Shown here one piece after another: positions 8,077 through 16,015 of a DNA stretch of 64,000 bases (within the stretch, counting starts at the first letter, position 1; every line of letters begins with the position of its first letter). A program made the translations under genes and the position numbers. Source of the DNA: JAJAZB01 sp965249815 (GTDB taxonomy: Bacteria > Bacteroidota > Bacteroidia > Cytophagales > Spirosomataceae); contig CBDFMV010000002.1 of NCBI GenBank assembly GCA_965249815.1, forward strand, positions 248,001 to 312,000, in the 5' to 3' direction. The notes beneath the pieces are model-generated. The model had not been told where the DNA came from. It ran no database searches and saw only the letters and a program-made list of their open reading frames with translations.

Positions 8077-8844
8077 ATGAAAAGACACCTCGGTTTTCTC
8101 ACCTTGCTCGCGCTATCGGTGGCTTGCCACCAAACTGACAATGCGTCCGGGCCCCTCGACCAAAAGGCATCTAATCAGGCTGAAGCAGCCATCAAACCTG
8201 TTCCCGCCAGGCAGGTTAGTTACGATTTTCAGACGCTGGGCCGAATTGACGTGAACCTGCCTGGCGAAGACCCGAACCGTCTGGTGGGGGATGAACTCAT
8301 CAACCGGGAAAAGTACCTGGGAAGCGCTGGTTTTTCGCACAGCGACGACGATTTTGCCGACCAGACTAAGGACCAAACCTGGCAGCAGGCAGATGAACGC
8401 TACAGGGCCTTCGTGGCTGCGCACGCCAATGACACCTACCAACCCATTTTCCGACGGGTCGGTTCGTTCCGTATCCTCCGCGACAAGGCCCTGCTGGCTG
8501 ACCACTCAGAGGCAGGCAAAAAAGCCATTGCATTTTACCTCAACGAGTTGAGGGAAACCAAAACGGCCAGCTCGGCAGGCATTTATTACTACGGACTGAA
8601 GGCCCTCGATGGGTACTGGTCGCCGCAACAGGTTGGAAAATTTGCCCAAACGGTATTACAAAGTTATGACCAGTCACCTTCGTTCCAGGTGATGAAAACG
8701 GTGATGAACGACCAGGCCCAACTCGTTAAACTGAAACAAGGCGCTGACCAGAATCAAAAATTTGCCGTCGAACAGGGCGAGAAGTATTGGAACGAAGAAA
8801 ATACGTACCTCAACAAACTGAAGGCGCTTTCAGCGCAAAGTTGA
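8077..8844 (+). CDS. Lipoprotein of unknown function
   Basis: About 255 residues. The lipobox is LSVAC within the first 17 residues, so it is probably lipidated and membrane-anchored. The rest is soluble, helix-rich and charged with no recognisable catalytic motif; it mentions repeated Q/D/K-rich helices toward the C-terminus (QNQKFAVEQGEKYWNEE). It is 25 bp after the six-cysteine miniprotein gene and probably cotranscribed with it, ending at a strong terminator. The pair may act together at the cell surface; that is inference from spacing only. Confidence 0.7.
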   Translation: MKRHLGFLTLLALSVACHQTDNASGPLDQKASNQAEAAIKPVPARQVSYDFQTLGRIDVNLPGEDPNRLVGDELINREKYLGSAGFSHSDDDFADQTKDQTWQQADERYRAFVAAHANDTYQPIFRRVGSFRILRDKALLADHSEAGKKAIAFYLNELRETKTASSAGIYYYGLKALDGYWSPQQVGKFAQTVLQSYDQSPSFQVMKTVMNDQAQLVKLKQGADQNQKFAVEQGEKYWNEENTYLNKLKALSAQS

Positions 8845-8860
8845 AAGTTGATCGGTACGC

Positions 8861-8902
8861 CATAAAAAAGCCGCCTCAAACAATAGAGGCGGCTTTTTTA
8901 TG
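8861..8902. terminator. 17-bp perfect bidirectional terminator
   Basis: Perfect arms 8861-8877 and 8886-8902 with T-runs on both strands, between two convergent genes. Confidence 0.9.
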
Positions 8903-8916
8903 GCGGGCGACTTGGA

Positions 8917-10311
8917 TCAAATCTTCTGCGTCACCACGTCGCGGATGTCGGAGATGAGCTTGTTGGCGAGGTTGTCGGCTTTCGAGAGAAAATCCGACTC
9001 GGCGTAAATCCGGATGATCGGCTCGGTGTTTGACTTGCGCAAATGCACCCACTCCTGCCCGAACTCGATGCGCACGCCGTCTTCGGTGTTGACGGGGTTC
9101 CTGGCGTATTTGTGCTGAATGCCCTCCAGCACGGCGTCCACGTCGATGTCGGGGGTGAGTTCGATTTTGTTCTTGGAAATGTGGTAGCTCGGGTACGTGC
9201 GCCGCAGAATCGAGGCCGACTTGCCGAATTTGGCCAGGTGCGTCAGGAAAAGCGCCACGCCCACGAGGGCATCACGGCCGTAGTGGAGTTCGGGAAAAAT
9301 GACGCCTCCGTTGCCTTCGCCGCCAATCACGGCCTCGACCTGCTTCATTTTCGTCACCACGTTGACCTCGCCCACGGCGGCGGCGAAATACTCGCCCCCG
9401 GCCTTGCGGGTGACGTCGCGCAGGGCGGCGGTCGAGGAAAGGTTCGAAACGGTGTTGCCCGCCCGGTGTTTCAGCACGTAATCGGCCACGGCGACGAGCG
9501 TATATTCTTCACCGAACGGCTCGCCGTCTTCGCAGATAAACGCCAGCCGGTCCACGTCGGGGTCGGTCACGATGCCGAGGTCGAACTTGCCATTGCGGAT
9601 TTCCTTCGTAATCTGACCCAGGTGTTCGGGCAGCGGTTCGGGGTTGTGGGCAAACTGGCCCGTGGGTTCGCAGTTGATGCCCTTGATGGTCTGCACGCCG
9701 AGCGCCTCAAGCAGCATCGGCAGCGCAATGCCACCCGTCGAATTGACGGCGTCCACGGCGATGCGGAAATTCCGTTTTTCAATCGCCGCCCGGTCCACCA
9801 GCGGCAGGGCCAGGATGGCGTCGATGTGTTTTTGCAAATACGTGTCGTCGGTGCTGTAGCGGCCCAGTTTTTTCACGTCGGCGAAGGTGAAATCCTCGCT
9901 GTCGGCGCGTTGGAGTACTTGTTCGCCTTCGGCGGCGGTGATGAATTCCCCCTTGCCGTTCAACAGTTTCAGGGCGTTCCATTGAATGGGGTTGTGGCTG
10001 GCGGTGAGGATGATACCACCCAGCGCGCCCTCGGCGGGCACGGCCAGTTCGACGGTCGGCGTGGTACTCAGGCCGAGGTCCACGACGTCGAGGCCCAAAG
10101 CCTGTAACGTGGCCGACACCAGGCGCGAAACCATCTCGCCCGAAGGCCGGGCGTCGCGGCCAATGATGATTTTGGTGGAATCCGACGTACTCTGCTTCAG
10201 CCAACTGCCAAACGCGGCCGTAAACTTTACGACGTCGAGGGGGGTCAGGGCACTCCCGCTCTTGCCGCCAATCGTTCCCCGAATGCCCGAAATAGACTTG
10301 ATGAGTGTCAA
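8917..10311 (-). CDS. glmM: Phosphoglucosamine mutase
   Basis: About 464 residues, normal length for this family. Converts glucosamine-6-phosphate to glucosamine-1-phosphate for UDP-GlcNAc and peptidoglycan. Visible motifs: the phospho-serine loop TASHNP, the metal loop DPDVDR, the sugar-specificity loop GEGNGG, and the phosphate-binding loop RKSNTEPIIRIYAE. The N-terminus SISGIRGTIGG is typical of the Bacteroidota type. Some members of this clade may act on both glucosamine and other hexose phosphates, so exact specificity is inferred. It is followed by a shared terminator and lies downstream of the Anbu cluster across a 130-bp gap. Confidence 0.9.
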   Translation of the reverse strand: MTLIKSISGIRGTIGGKSGSALTPLDVVKFTAAFGSWLKQSTSDSTKIIIGRDARPSGEMVSRLVSATLQALGLDVVDLGLSTTPTVELAVPAEGALGGIILTASHNPIQWNALKLLNGKGEFITAAEGEQVLQRADSEDFTFADVKKLGRYSTDDTYLQKHIDAILALPLVDRAAIEKRNFRIAVDAVNSTGGIALPMLLEALGVQTIKGINCEPTGQFAHNPEPLPEHLGQITKEIRNGKFDLGIVTDPDVDRLAFICEDGEPFGEEYTLVAVADYVLKHRAGNTVSNLSSTAALRDVTRKAGGEYFAAAVGEVNVVTKMKQVEAVIGGEGNGGVIFPELHYGRDALVGVALFLTHLAKFGKSASILRRTYPSYHISKNKIELTPDIDVDAVLEGIQHKYARNPVNTEDGVRIEFGQEWVHLRKSNTEPIIRIYAESDFLSKADNLANKLISDIRDVVTQKI

Positions 10312-10443
10312 GAGTGGTGCGTATGGTTTGGGTTGCTAACGAAGAGTAAAGATAACGAATCTTCCGGGTTTCGGCTTGCGCCAACCATTTGGTATGTCGG
10401 AAGAAGGGTGGGGAAAAATCAGGCTCCGAAACGCCGACAACGG

Positions 10444-11307
10444 CTAAGCCGGCACTTCGGCGGTGACGGGCCGCACCTGCACGATGGCCTGGAGGTCGCT
10501 GCTGACCGGGCCTTTGTGGGTAAAACTCCCGGCGAAGGGCGTCACCAGCCTCGGCACCGCCGACGAAGCCAGCGGCACGTGGCGGTCGGCCACGGCGCTG
10601 TTTTGGGTGGGATCGAAGCCGCGCCAACCCGCGCCGGGCAGGTACACCTCGGCCCAGGCGTGGAGTTCCTGGTGGTCTTTCAGGGTTCCGAAATAATAGC
10701 CGCTCACGAAGCGCGCCGCCAGGCCCAGCACCCGGCACGCGGCCATGTAAAGGCTCACGTAATCGCGGCAGGAACCCCGGCGCTGGATCAGCACGTGCTC
10801 GGGGGGCAGGGGCGGCCCGGTTTCGCGGATTTCGTAGGCAAAATTATGGCGAATGCGCTCGTTCAACAGCGTCAGAAACGGCAGGGTTTGCCACTCGGCC
10901 TCGGCGGCCACCTGCCGGGCAAACTGCTCGACGAGCGTGGTGACGCCCTCGGCCACGAGGTAGGGCTGAAGCACCCGCTTCAGGTTTTCGGAATATTGAA
11001 ACGGAAGGCGCTGACTTTCAATCGGATGAAAGATGAAATCAAAGGGATTTTCGAGCAGGGTTTGCACCCGCATTTCGGCCACGACGCGCAGGCTGTCGGC
11101 GGGTTGGTAGTGAAACAGCACGTGTTGCACGTTGCCCTCCGCGTCGACACCCGCCACCAGTTTGTCAGGCTCGGGGTCGATTTGCAGGTCGTACTGCTCC
11201 AGCCGCAGGTGCGGGTTGGTGGGCGGGTGCAGGTGCAGCGTGTGCGGCGTCAGCGAAACGGCACTACTGTACGAATACACCAGTTCATGGCGGACGAAAA
11301 TTCTCAT
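10444..11307 (-). CDS. Transglutaminase-like protein of the Anbu cluster
   Basis: About 287 residues. N-terminal beta-rich domain (MRIFVRHELVYSYSSAV start), then the transglutaminase core with the Cys-His-Asp triad: RGSCRDYVSLYMAACR, LHAWAEVYLPG and GWRGFDPTQ. Such proteins act as peptidases or amide-forming enzymes on peptides. The start overlaps the end of the Anbu gene by 4 bp (translational coupling). Together with Anbu and the alpha-E protein it forms a conserved cluster proposed to make and degrade peptide tags or small peptides. Cytoplasmic: no signal peptide. Confidence 0.88.
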   Translation of the reverse strand: MRIFVRHELVYSYSSAVSLTPHTLHLHPPTNPHLRLEQYDLQIDPEPDKLVAGVDAEGNVQHVLFHYQPADSLRVVAEMRVQTLLENPFDFIFHPIESQRLPFQYSENLKRVLQPYLVAEGVTTLVEQFARQVAAEAEWQTLPFLTLLNERIRHNFAYEIRETGPPLPPEHVLIQRRGSCRDYVSLYMAACRVLGLAARFVSGYYFGTLKDHQELHAWAEVYLPGAGWRGFDPTQNSAVADRHVPLASSAVPRLVTPFAGSFTHKGPVSSDLQAIVQVRPVTAEVPA

Positions 11308-12056
11308 ACCGTGTGCGGCCGGGGTGCCAGCCGGTCTGCTTTTTCAAAAATGGCGTCCATCCAGTCATTGGGCAACCGCTGTACGGCGGCGTTGAGCAAC
11401 GCACTCCACTGGTGACTGACGCTGTCGACGTCCTCTTTTTCTAACCGGTGCTCGACCATGTGGTAGCTGTTGCGCTCGTAAATGGCCACGTCGAGCGGGA
11501 AATCCACGTCATTGACGCTCACCTTGGTGGCGTCGAACGAGAGGTAGCCGATTTTCAGTGCGTCCACCAGGTTGGTCTGGTAGTGCAGGCTGCGGTACAG
11601 CAGCGGCTTGCCGTAGCCCGAGTTGCCAATTACGAAAAAGGGCGAACTCTGCCCGACCTCAATCCAGTTGCCTTCGGGGTAAAGCAGAAACAATTTGTGT
11701 TCCTCGTCGTCTTCCAACTGCCCGCCCACGATGGCGTAGAGGTTGAATTCCAGCCCTGATTCGTGCAGCGAGGCGCGGTCTTCGCGCCCCACGCGCCGGA
11801 CCTGTTCGCCGAAGGCATTCACCGCCTTGTAGAGTTTATTGAAATGCTGGTCGCGCTCGGCCAGCACCTCCCGGAAGTACGTAATGGCCTTATCGCGCAC
11901 CGACCGCAGCCCCGACGTCATGATAAACAGCGAATGGTGCTCGACCTCGTGGATGGAGATTTTCTTGTTGGTGGTGACCTCCGTGCCCGACGTGAGGCGG
12001 GTATCGGCCAGGGCCACCAGCCCGGAAGCGACTTTGATGCCGAGGCAGTAGGTCAT
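11304..12056 (-). CDS. Proteasome-type peptidase Anbu
   Basis: About 250 residues. N-terminal nucleophile hydrolase of the Anbu (ancestral beta subunit) family. After the initiator Met comes a threonine (MTYCLGIK), the expected N-terminal nucleophile; the Asp of LADTRL sits at mature position 17 and lysines follow in TNKKISIHE, matching the Thr-Asp-Lys set of proteasome subunits. Other family features are HSLFIMTSGLRSVRDK and GNSGYGKPLLYRSL. It overlaps the transglutaminase gene by 4 bp. The family forms open ring or helical assemblies; substrate is unknown. The start is fixed by the need for Thr at position 2. Confidence 0.9.
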   Translation of the reverse strand: MTYCLGIKVASGLVALADTRLTSGTEVTTNKKISIHEVEHHSLFIMTSGLRSVRDKAITYFREVLAERDQHFNKLYKAVNAFGEQVRRVGREDRASLHESGLEFNLYAIVGGQLEDDEEHKLFLLYPEGNWIEVGQSSPFFVIGNSGYGKPLLYRSLHYQTNLVDALKIGYLSFDATKVSVNDVDFPLDVAIYERNSYHMVEHRLEKEDVDSVSHQWSALLNAAVQRLPNDWMDAIFEKADRLAPRPHTV

Positions 12057-12060
12057 AATT

Positions 12061-12190
12061 CAGTTGGCAGTAAGCAGTCGGCAGTGGGCAGGGATGCCTG
12101 CCACGCGGAAATGAGTAATTGTATTCAATTCAAGGACAAAAGTAAGGCACTGAGCGAATCTGCCGACTGCCAACTGCGCACTGCCTACTG
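12061..12190. repeat. Heptamer-built inverted repeat (unit CAGTnnG)
   Basis: Arm 12061-12091 reads as CAGTTGG CAGTAAG then two more 7-mers; arm 12160-12190 is the inverse with the same 7-bp phase (CAGTAGG CAGTGCG and so on) but different variable bases. The right arm includes the stop codon of the alpha-E gene. It separates that gene from Anbu. Confidence 0.85.
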
Positions 12191-13174
12191 ATTCGCGCCC
12201 CGACCCGTGTAGGCTTCAACGGGCTTGAGTTCAAAATACGTTTCGGAAATGGCTTTGCCCACGGCGTTGTTGCGGGTCTGGAAATCGTCGAGGAACTGGT
12301 GCAGGCCCGACTGGAAGATGGTCGCCGTTTCGGTGAATTCCACCTCCGAGCGGAATTTGCTCAACTTCCGTTCTGCCGGGTTGGTGTGCCCGCCGGTGAT
12401 GCTCACGCCCGAAATTTCGTACAGCGACAACTCCGCCTGGCGCAGGCAATACATCACCGCCCGCGGAAAATTCTTGTCTAAAATCAGGAATTCAATGATG
12501 TGCGCCGAGTTGATGAGTTTGTACTGCTGGCGGTACATGTTGTAGGCACTCACCGATTTGAGCACCGAACTCCACAGCAGCAAGTCGAGCGGCGACCCGA
12601 CGGCGTCGATGTTGGGCAGAATCGTGAAGTACTTCACATCGAGAAAGCGCGTGGTTTTGTCGGCGCGTTCGAGCATCCGGCCCAGCCGCCCGAAGTGCCA
12701 GCCCTCGTTGCGGGTGATGGTCGAGTCGATGATGCCGTAGAATGTCTGGCAACCAAACTTGATTTCGTCGAAAAAATCCTGAAAATGGCGCAGTTCCCAG
12801 TTGCGGCGGGCGGCGGCGGCGTCTTTCACTTTCCAGTACAGCCCGTTGACGTGCTCCCACATTTCCTTTGAAATTGTCTCGCGGATGGTGCGGGCGTTTT
12901 CGCGGGCCAGTTGCAGGCTACTCAGGATGGAATTGGGGTTGCGCGCATCGAAGGTCATGAAATCGAGGATGTTGTCGCGCGTCGGTCGGTCGTAAAACTC
13001 CTTGAATTTCGTGTTGTCGGCCGTCGCGATCACGAGCGGCTCCCACTGCTCTTCCACGTTGGGCGGCAAATCCAGCGCCAGGTTGAAGTTGACGTCCACG
13101 AAGCGGGCGTAATTCTCGGCCCGTTCGATGTAACGGTTCATCCAGTAAATGGAATTGGCCACGCGACTCAGCAT
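12185..13174 (-). CDS. Alpha-E domain protein (DUF403 family)
   Basis: About 329 residues, all-helical. The start MLSRVANSIYWMNRYIERAE is the family signature. Alpha-E proteins are almost always encoded with a circularly permuted ATP-grasp enzyme, a transglutaminase-like protein and sometimes Anbu, and are thought to take part in ATP-dependent peptide synthesis or modification. Here it precedes Anbu and the transglutaminase on the same strand, but the ATP-grasp partner is absent upstream. The last codons and stop lie inside a heptamer repeat, so the C-terminus may have been altered by it. Confidence 0.88.
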   Translation of the reverse strand: MLSRVANSIYWMNRYIERAENYARFVDVNFNLALDLPPNVEEQWEPLVIATADNTKFKEFYDRPTRDNILDFMTFDARNPNSILSSLQLARENARTIRETISKEMWEHVNGLYWKVKDAAAARRNWELRHFQDFFDEIKFGCQTFYGIIDSTITRNEGWHFGRLGRMLERADKTTRFLDVKYFTILPNIDAVGSPLDLLLWSSVLKSVSAYNMYRQQYKLINSAHIIEFLILDKNFPRAVMYCLRQAELSLYEISGVSITGGHTNPAERKLSKFRSEVEFTETATIFQSGLHQFLDDFQTRNNAVGKAISETYFELKPVEAYTGRGANQ

Positions 13175-13302
13175 AATCCGGCAGAAGGTAAATTTTTTTC
13201 GGAAATCGGAATACTATTTGGCGATTCGACAAATCTGCCTGACGAATAAACGGCAAAGGCGTGAATTCTCAAAAGATGATTTTGAAACTTCTGAAATTCA
13301 TC

Positions 13303-13396
13303 TAACCGCAAAGACGCAAAGGCCGACGCAACGGACGCACCGCAATGCCAGCGACGTTTGCGCTCGTTGCGTCGGCCCTTTGCGTCTTTGCGGTTA
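13303..13396. repeat. Long inverted repeat, TTAACCGCAAAG family
   Basis: Arms 13303-13333 and 13365-13396 match over 31 bases with one bulged base. Terminal TAACCGCAAAGACGCAAAG. Related ends occur at 40594-40682 and 45502-45612. The rest of the 13175-13405 gap shows nothing else. Confidence 0.88.
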
Positions 13397-13405
13397 AGCA
13401 TTCCC

Positions 13406-14392
13406 CTACTTCGCCGCCTTCCGCCGCTGCATCACGTCCCGCCAGGTCGTCAGGATGATGCCTTCTTTTTCGATGAATTTCCGCAGTTCCGGGTCGGTCA
13501 TGGCCAGCAAATCGCCTTTGCGGGTCGCGCCGGAGTTGCTGATTTTGTCGAAAATCTCGGTCGGGGCGGTGGCGTGGCAGATGATCATCGTCAGGCCCGG
13601 CTGAGCCGCTTTCAGCAGTTCGATGTACCGGCCCGTCTTGAACTTCCGCAGGGCGGCATCGGTGGGTTTTTCGCCCGCCGGGAGCGTCCAGCCGTAGCTG
13701 TCGGCGTGGAGGTCGTCGAGCACCGGCAGGCCCGCGTTCCAGAGGTTCTGGCCGATGCCACGCATCAACTGCATCTGCGCGTCGGCGGCCTTCGTGCTCT
13801 GGGCGATGAGCGTGTTGTGCCCACCGGGAAACATAACGGGGATTTTCTCCGCAATGCCCACCTGCACGTAGTTCTGGATGAATTTGGGCTGAAACAGCGT
13901 GCCCATGTGCGAGTCGAGGTGCGTCGGCTCGACGCCGAAGGCCCGGAAGCGGGCAATCTGCGCCCGGATTTCGGCTTCCACTTCATCGGCGCTGGCGTGG
14001 GTTACCACCTGCGCCACCGAGTGCCAGAAACTGCCCTGCTCGTCGTACAAACCGGGCGCTTTTTCGCGACCCGTGAGGGGTTGCCAGCGGTAGCCGTCCC
14101 ACTCGGAAGTGAGCGTCAGGTGCACGCCCGCGTCCACGCCGGGGTGGGTTTTCACGTAGGCGAAAAACTCGGGTACCCAGCCGCAGGGCATCATCACGCT
14201 GGTGGACAGGGCCACGCCGCTCTCCAGCGACTGAATCGTGCCCTGGTTGGAATCGTAGCTCATGCCCGCGTCGTCCACGTGAAAAATGATGACTTTTTTC
14301 CCGGCGGGAAAGCCGAGTCGCTCGGCGTAGGTCTGGGCTTGCGCGTTCAGAACGGTCAGGCAGGCAAGGAAGAGGAAAACGATTTTTTTCAT
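13406..14392 (-). CDS. Secreted ChbG/YdjC-like polysaccharide deacetylase
   Basis: About 328 residues. Signal peptide at 1-19 (KKIVFLFLACLTVLNAQA), so periplasmic or secreted. Family features: IIFHVDDAGMSYDSNQG at the first metal-binding site, VDAGVHLTLTSEW, and THLDSHMGTLF, which together give the Asp-His-His metal centre of the YdjC/ChbG deacetylases. These remove N-acetyl groups from chito-oligosaccharides or similar sugars. I start at the ATG at 14392 in front of the signal peptide; the open frame upstream of it runs through a 30-bp inverted repeat and has no features. Substrate unknown. Confidence 0.85.
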   Translation of the reverse strand: MKKIVFLFLACLTVLNAQAQTYAERLGFPAGKKVIIFHVDDAGMSYDSNQGTIQSLESGVALSTSVMMPCGWVPEFFAYVKTHPGVDAGVHLTLTSEWDGYRWQPLTGREKAPGLYDEQGSFWHSVAQVVTHASADEVEAEIRAQIARFRAFGVEPTHLDSHMGTLFQPKFIQNYVQVGIAEKIPVMFPGGHNTLIAQSTKAADAQMQLMRGIGQNLWNAGLPVLDDLHADSYGWTLPAGEKPTDAALRKFKTGRYIELLKAAQPGLTMIICHATAPTEIFDKISNSGATRKGDLLAMTDPELRKFIEKEGIILTTWRDVMQRRKAAK

Positions 14393-14420
14393 GGCTATCG
14401 GTTTTGTGGACGTAAAGATG

Positions 14421-14520
14421 GGGACACGGCGGAGACGGATGCCTTCGGCAGCACCGATTTTCACAGCAAAATATTGGTTTGAATCCGCGTTGCCGAAGGC
14501 ATCCGTCTCCGCCGTGTCCC
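14421..14520. repeat. 30-bp perfect inverted repeat, 40-bp spacer
   Basis: Arms 14421-14450 and 14491-14520 are complementary at all 30 positions (core GGAGACGGATGCCTTCGGCA). It lies between the deacetylase gene and a small gene upstream on the same strand. Confidence 0.93.
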
Positions 14521-14529
14521 AAATGGGCC

Positions 14530-14733
14530 TCAAATCCCCAACTCTTCCTCCGAAACGCCAAACTCCCTTGCGCTTTGTTTCAGAATGGCGAGCACTTCCT
14601 GGTAGCTCATGATGCGGCCTTCGAGGTAATCGAGTTCTTCCGGGTCGGCGAAGCCCCGTTTCTCGTGCAAATCGTGCAGGTTGGCGTGGACGCTGATGAG
14701 CACGTCCTGGATGAATTCGACGTAGCGGTTCAT
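14530..14733 (-). CDS. Small helical protein, unknown
   Basis: About 67 residues, acidic and helix-rich (RYVEFIQDVLISVHANLHD, then PEELDYLEGRIMSYQEVLA). No membrane segment or signal. I start at the ATG at 14733; the upstream in-frame part is heptamer-repeat DNA read as protein (FIRSFTPSFIHSLA) and is rejected. It is divergent from pyrD and upstream of the deacetylase gene, separated from it by a perfect 30-bp inverted repeat. I do not recognise the family; it looks like a real conserved small cytosolic protein from its composition. Confidence 0.6.
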   Translation of the reverse strand: MNRYVEFIQDVLISVHANLHDLHEKRGFADPEELDYLEGRIMSYQEVLAILKQSAREFGVSEEELGI

Positions 14734-14738
14734 GGCCA

Positions 14739-14817
14739 ATGAGTGAATGAAGGAAGGAGTGAATGAACGAATAAAAAACGCAGGCAATCCATTCACTCAT
14801 TCACTCCTTCTTTCATT
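14739..14817. repeat. Heptamer-built inverted repeat (unit like GTGAATG)
   Basis: Arms 14739-14771 and 14790-14817 made of 7-mers such as GAATGAA, GGAAGGA, GTGAATG; arms pair imperfectly but keep a 7-bp phase. Sits between two divergent genes, just upstream of the pyrD -7 element. Confidence 0.82.
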
Positions 14818-14823
14818 GACCTC

Positions 14824-14831
14824 TACCTTTG
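14824..14831 (+). promoter_or_regulatory. Bacteroidota -7 element for pyrD
   Basis: TACCTTTG matches TAnnTTTG and ends only 5 bases before the pyrD ATG, which implies a leaderless or nearly leaderless transcript. Confidence 0.6.
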
Positions 14832-14836
14832 CGCCC

Positions 14837-15889
14837 ATGTACAAGGCCCTGATTCGCCCGCTGCTTTTTCAGTTCGACCCCGAAACCATCCACCATTTTT
14901 CCTTTCGCTTCCTCAAAATCGCCCTCGGCTTGCCCGGCGCGAAGGCGCTGGCGCGGTACTTTTTCGTGAAAAGCGACCCGGCGCTGGTGCGCGAGGTGTT
15001 CGGGCTGCGTTTTCCCAATCCCGTCGGCCTTGCGGCGGGTTTCGACAAAAACGCCGAACTCGTGGACGAACTCGCCTGCCTCGGTTTTGGCTTCATCGAA
15101 ATCGGCACACTCACGCCGCGCCCGCAACCCGGCAACGACCGCCCGCGCCTGTTCCGCCTCCGCGCCGACCGCGCCCTCATCAACCGGATGGGCTTCAACA
15201 ACCACGGGGCCGCCGCCGCCGCCGATCGCCTGCGCCGCCGCCGGAGCCGCGTGATCGTGGGCGGTAACCTGGGTAAAAACAAAACCACGCCCAACGAGGC
15301 CGCCACCGCCGATTACCTCGCCAGCTTCCGCGAACTGCACCCGGTCGTGGATTATTTCGTCGTCAACGTCAGTTCGCCCAACACGCCCGGCCTGCGGGAT
15401 TTGCAGGAAAAAGAACCACTGACGCAGTTGTTGAATCAACTGAAAACCGAAAATCAGAAACTGAACACGCAACGGCCAATCCTGCTGAAAATCGCGCCTG
15501 ATTTGACCGATTCGCAGCTTGACGACATCATCGAAATCGTCCGAGAAACGGGCACGGCGGGCGTGATCGCCACCAACACGACGATTAACCGCGCTGAATC
15601 CGACGGTTCGCCGTTGCAAAGCGACGCGGCCACCCTCCAGGCGGCGGGCGCGGGCGGGTTGTCGGGACCACCGCTGAAGGATCGGGCCACGCACGTGATT
15701 CGGTACCTGGTCGAAAAATCGGGCGGCGCGTTTCCGGTCATCGGCGTCGGTGGCATCGAAACTGCTGCCGACGTCCGCGAAAAGCTCGAAGCCGGAGCGA
15801 GCCTCGTGCAACTCTACACCGGCTTTATTTACGAAGGGCCGGGCGTGGCGCGGCACCTTTGCGAAGGCTTGCTAAAACCAGTGGGTTGA
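14837..15889 (+). CDS. pyrD: Dihydroorotate dehydrogenase (quinone), class 2
   Basis: About 350 residues. Oxidises dihydroorotate to orotate in pyrimidine synthesis, passing electrons to quinone at the membrane. The N-terminal helical extension of class 2 is present (MYKALIRPLLFQFDPETIHH). Visible core: NPVGLAAGFDKNAE, FIEIGTLTPRPQPGN, RLINRMGFNN-like segment, FVVNVSSPNTPGLRDLQ with the catalytic serine region, KIAPDLTD, ATNTTINR, and VGGIETAADVREKLEAGASL for FMN phosphate. I start at the ATG at 14837, supported by a -7 promoter element just before it. Monocistronic by appearance. Confidence 0.95.
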   Translation: MYKALIRPLLFQFDPETIHHFSFRFLKIALGLPGAKALARYFFVKSDPALVREVFGLRFPNPVGLAAGFDKNAELVDELACLGFGFIEIGTLTPRPQPGNDRPRLFRLRADRALINRMGFNNHGAAAAADRLRRRRSRVIVGGNLGKNKTTPNEAATADYLASFRELHPVVDYFVVNVSSPNTPGLRDLQEKEPLTQLLNQLKTENQKLNTQRPILLKIAPDLTDSQLDDIIEIVRETGTAGVIATNTTINRAESDGSPLQSDAATLQAAGAGGLSGPPLKDRATHVIRYLVEKSGGAFPVIGVGGIETAADVREKLEAGASLVQLYTGFIYEGPGVARHLCEGLLKPVG

Positions 15890-16015
15890 AAACATCCGAA
15901 TGGCCAGATTTTTGTGCGTCAGGTCGTTAGCCCGAAGTTCCTCAAAATTTCGTTCAGCGTTCGGCGTTCCGAAGGAAGCATTTTCTAACTTCGGCCACTG
16001 AACCCGCTCTTTTTC

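Noticed and set aside
14393..14800. N-terminal extension of the ChbG-like protein
   Set aside because: It would be encoded by inverted-repeat DNA and antisense to other features; a perfect signal peptide starts at 14392.
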